The notes below the pieces were generated by a model. The model was given only the letters and a program-made list of their open reading frames with translations, did no database searches and had not been told where the DNA came from. A DNA stretch of 13,692 nt from Nitrospira sp. (GTDB lineage Bacteria; Nitrospirota; Nitrospiria; Nitrospirales; Nitrospiraceae): contig JAAUPT010000011.1 in NCBI GenBank assembly GCA_012032965.1, positions 1-13,692 of the forward strand, in the 5' to 3' direction. The position numbers and the translations under genes are program-made. This document shows, piece by piece, positions 12,955-13,692 of this stretch. Numbering within the stretch: position 1 is the stretch's first letter; every line of letters begins with the position of its first letter.

Positions 12955-13692
12955 CTATCGATGAGCGACTACTACGACCGTGACGTTGTCTTCCCCTCCA
13001 CGATCGAGCGCTGTGGTCACAAGCCGATCGCAGAGGAGTGTGGGGTCCAGCTCGCCTTGGGTAAGAACTCGCTGGATGTCGTCATCCTCTAGCATCTTCG
13101 TCAAGCCATCCGAGCAGAGCAACACAATATCGTCGTCTTGAATCGGGAAGGCGCCAATGGTAGGAGTCGCCATTCCCGGGATACCCAAGGCGCGCGTCAA
13201 GACATGCCGTTCCGGGTGGGTTTTGGCTGTTTGGGGGGTGAGGATCCCACGCTCCAGGTATTTCTCGATCAAACTATGATCTCTGGTCAACGACGTCAAT
13301 GTGCCGGATCGAAATCGGTAGGCGCGACTGTCCCCAACATGGGCAAGGTAGGCCACCGGAGCCTGCGTGGTCGCAATAGCCAGCAGTACGATCGTGGTTC
13401 CCATCCCTTTCAGTTTCGATTGTGATCTGGCTCGATCGACGATGGCCTCATGTGCTCGAGTGATTAGATCCGTGAGCACATCGGTTGGTGGTGTGTGGCC
13501 GTTGCGAAGGGCCTCGCTCGCGGGTACCGCTTGGGCTTCGACCGTTCTGATGGCCGTTTGAGCGGCGACATCCCCTCCGATATGGCCGCCCATGCCGTCC
13601 GCGACGGCCCAAAACTGCGTGATCATCGATCGCTGCGAACGCATCTTGGTTGACGGTACGGACGAGGCCGATCTCGCTTCGGCCGATACCGG
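12955..13692 (-). CDS. PP2C-family protein Ser/Thr phosphatase, 5' end off the window, with a frameshift
   Basis: A cytoplasmic metal-dependent (PPM/PP2C) phosphatase that removes phosphate from Ser/Thr, usually opposing Hanks-type kinases. Motifs in order: WAVADGMGGHIGGDVAA (metal-binding Asp), GMGTTIVLL, YLAHVGDSRAYRFRSG, LTSLTRDHSL, VLTRALG, VLLCSDGLTKML (metal-binding Asp) and GGEDNVTVVVV, which is essentially the full core. The N-terminal strand is in another frame: from 13690 down to about 13615 the - strand reads EIGLVRTVNQDAFAAIDDHAV, the usual 'G..R..NQDaf' motif. Removing one T from the TTTT at 13611-13614 joins it to WAVADGMGG. The ATG that opens the sequenced frame (13644) is therefore probably not the true start, and the gene begins beyond 13692. 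No partner kinase is visible here. The stop is at 12955-12957. Confidence 0.9.
   Translation of the reverse strand, partial: PVSAEARSASSVPSTKMRSQRSMITQFWAVADGMGGHIGGDVAAQTAIRTVEAQAVPASEALRNGHTPPTDVLTDLITRAHEAIVDRARSQSKLKGMGTTIVLLAIATTQAPVAYLAHVGDSRAYRFRSGTLTSLTRDHSLIEKYLERGILTPQTAKTHPERHVLTRALGIPGMATPTIGAFPIQDDDIVLLCSDGLTKMLEDDDIQRVLTQGELDPTLLCDRLVTTALDRGGEDNVTVVVVAHR

Noticed and set aside
1..13692. CRISPR arrays, insertion sequences, tRNA or rRNA genes
   Set aside because: I saw no regularly spaced repeats, transposase-like proteins with flanking inverted repeats, or RNA gene signatures.

Overview
The window reads as a stretch of a Gram-negative bacterial chromosome with mid-range GC, dense housekeeping genes and many two-component signalling proteins. 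An LPS-assembly gene (lptD) shows an outer membrane. The accD-folC-lptD-trxA-recN order, the style of the proteins and the sigma54/HD-GYP regulators suggest a Nitrospira-like (Nitrospirota) organism. That assignment comes from recognition alone, not from a search.

Left half, + strand (1-6577): the 3' part of accD (acetyl-CoA carboxylase beta subunit), folC, lptD, trxA and recN. accD, folC and lptD are packed head to tail. trxA has its own promoter-like sequence and a strong ribosome binding site, and recN follows it by 17 bases. recN meets the next gene tail to tail with a single base between the stop codons.

Right half, - strand (6579-13692, transcribed right to left): a PP2C-type Ser/Thr phosphatase running off the right edge; a secreted NTF2-like protein; a secreted protein carrying the six-ligand copper pattern of peptidylglycine monooxygenase; then a signalling block of GAF histidine kinase, sigma54-dependent response regulator and HD-GYP response regulator. 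The kinase and the sigma54 regulator are one base apart and are very likely a cognate pair. An AT-rich 204-base gap with two strong dyads separates them from the HD-GYP regulator.

The most striking structural fact is that five loci are broken or joined by one- or two-base length differences, mostly in short homopolymers: accD, lptD (two places), the histidine kinase (two places, straddling the phospho-accepting histidine), the NTF2-like/copper-protein pair (fused into one reading frame through an internal signal peptide) and the phosphatase. In each broken gene the conserved protein continues in another frame. Sequencing or assembly error is the simplest reading, and the genes are described here both as sequenced and as reconstructed. 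folC, trxA, recN and both response regulators are intact.

The best candidate for unusual biology is the exported copper-monooxygenase-like protein paired with the NTF2-like protein. The second is the three-protein signalling block, whose HD-GYP output domain has an altered metal-site motif.
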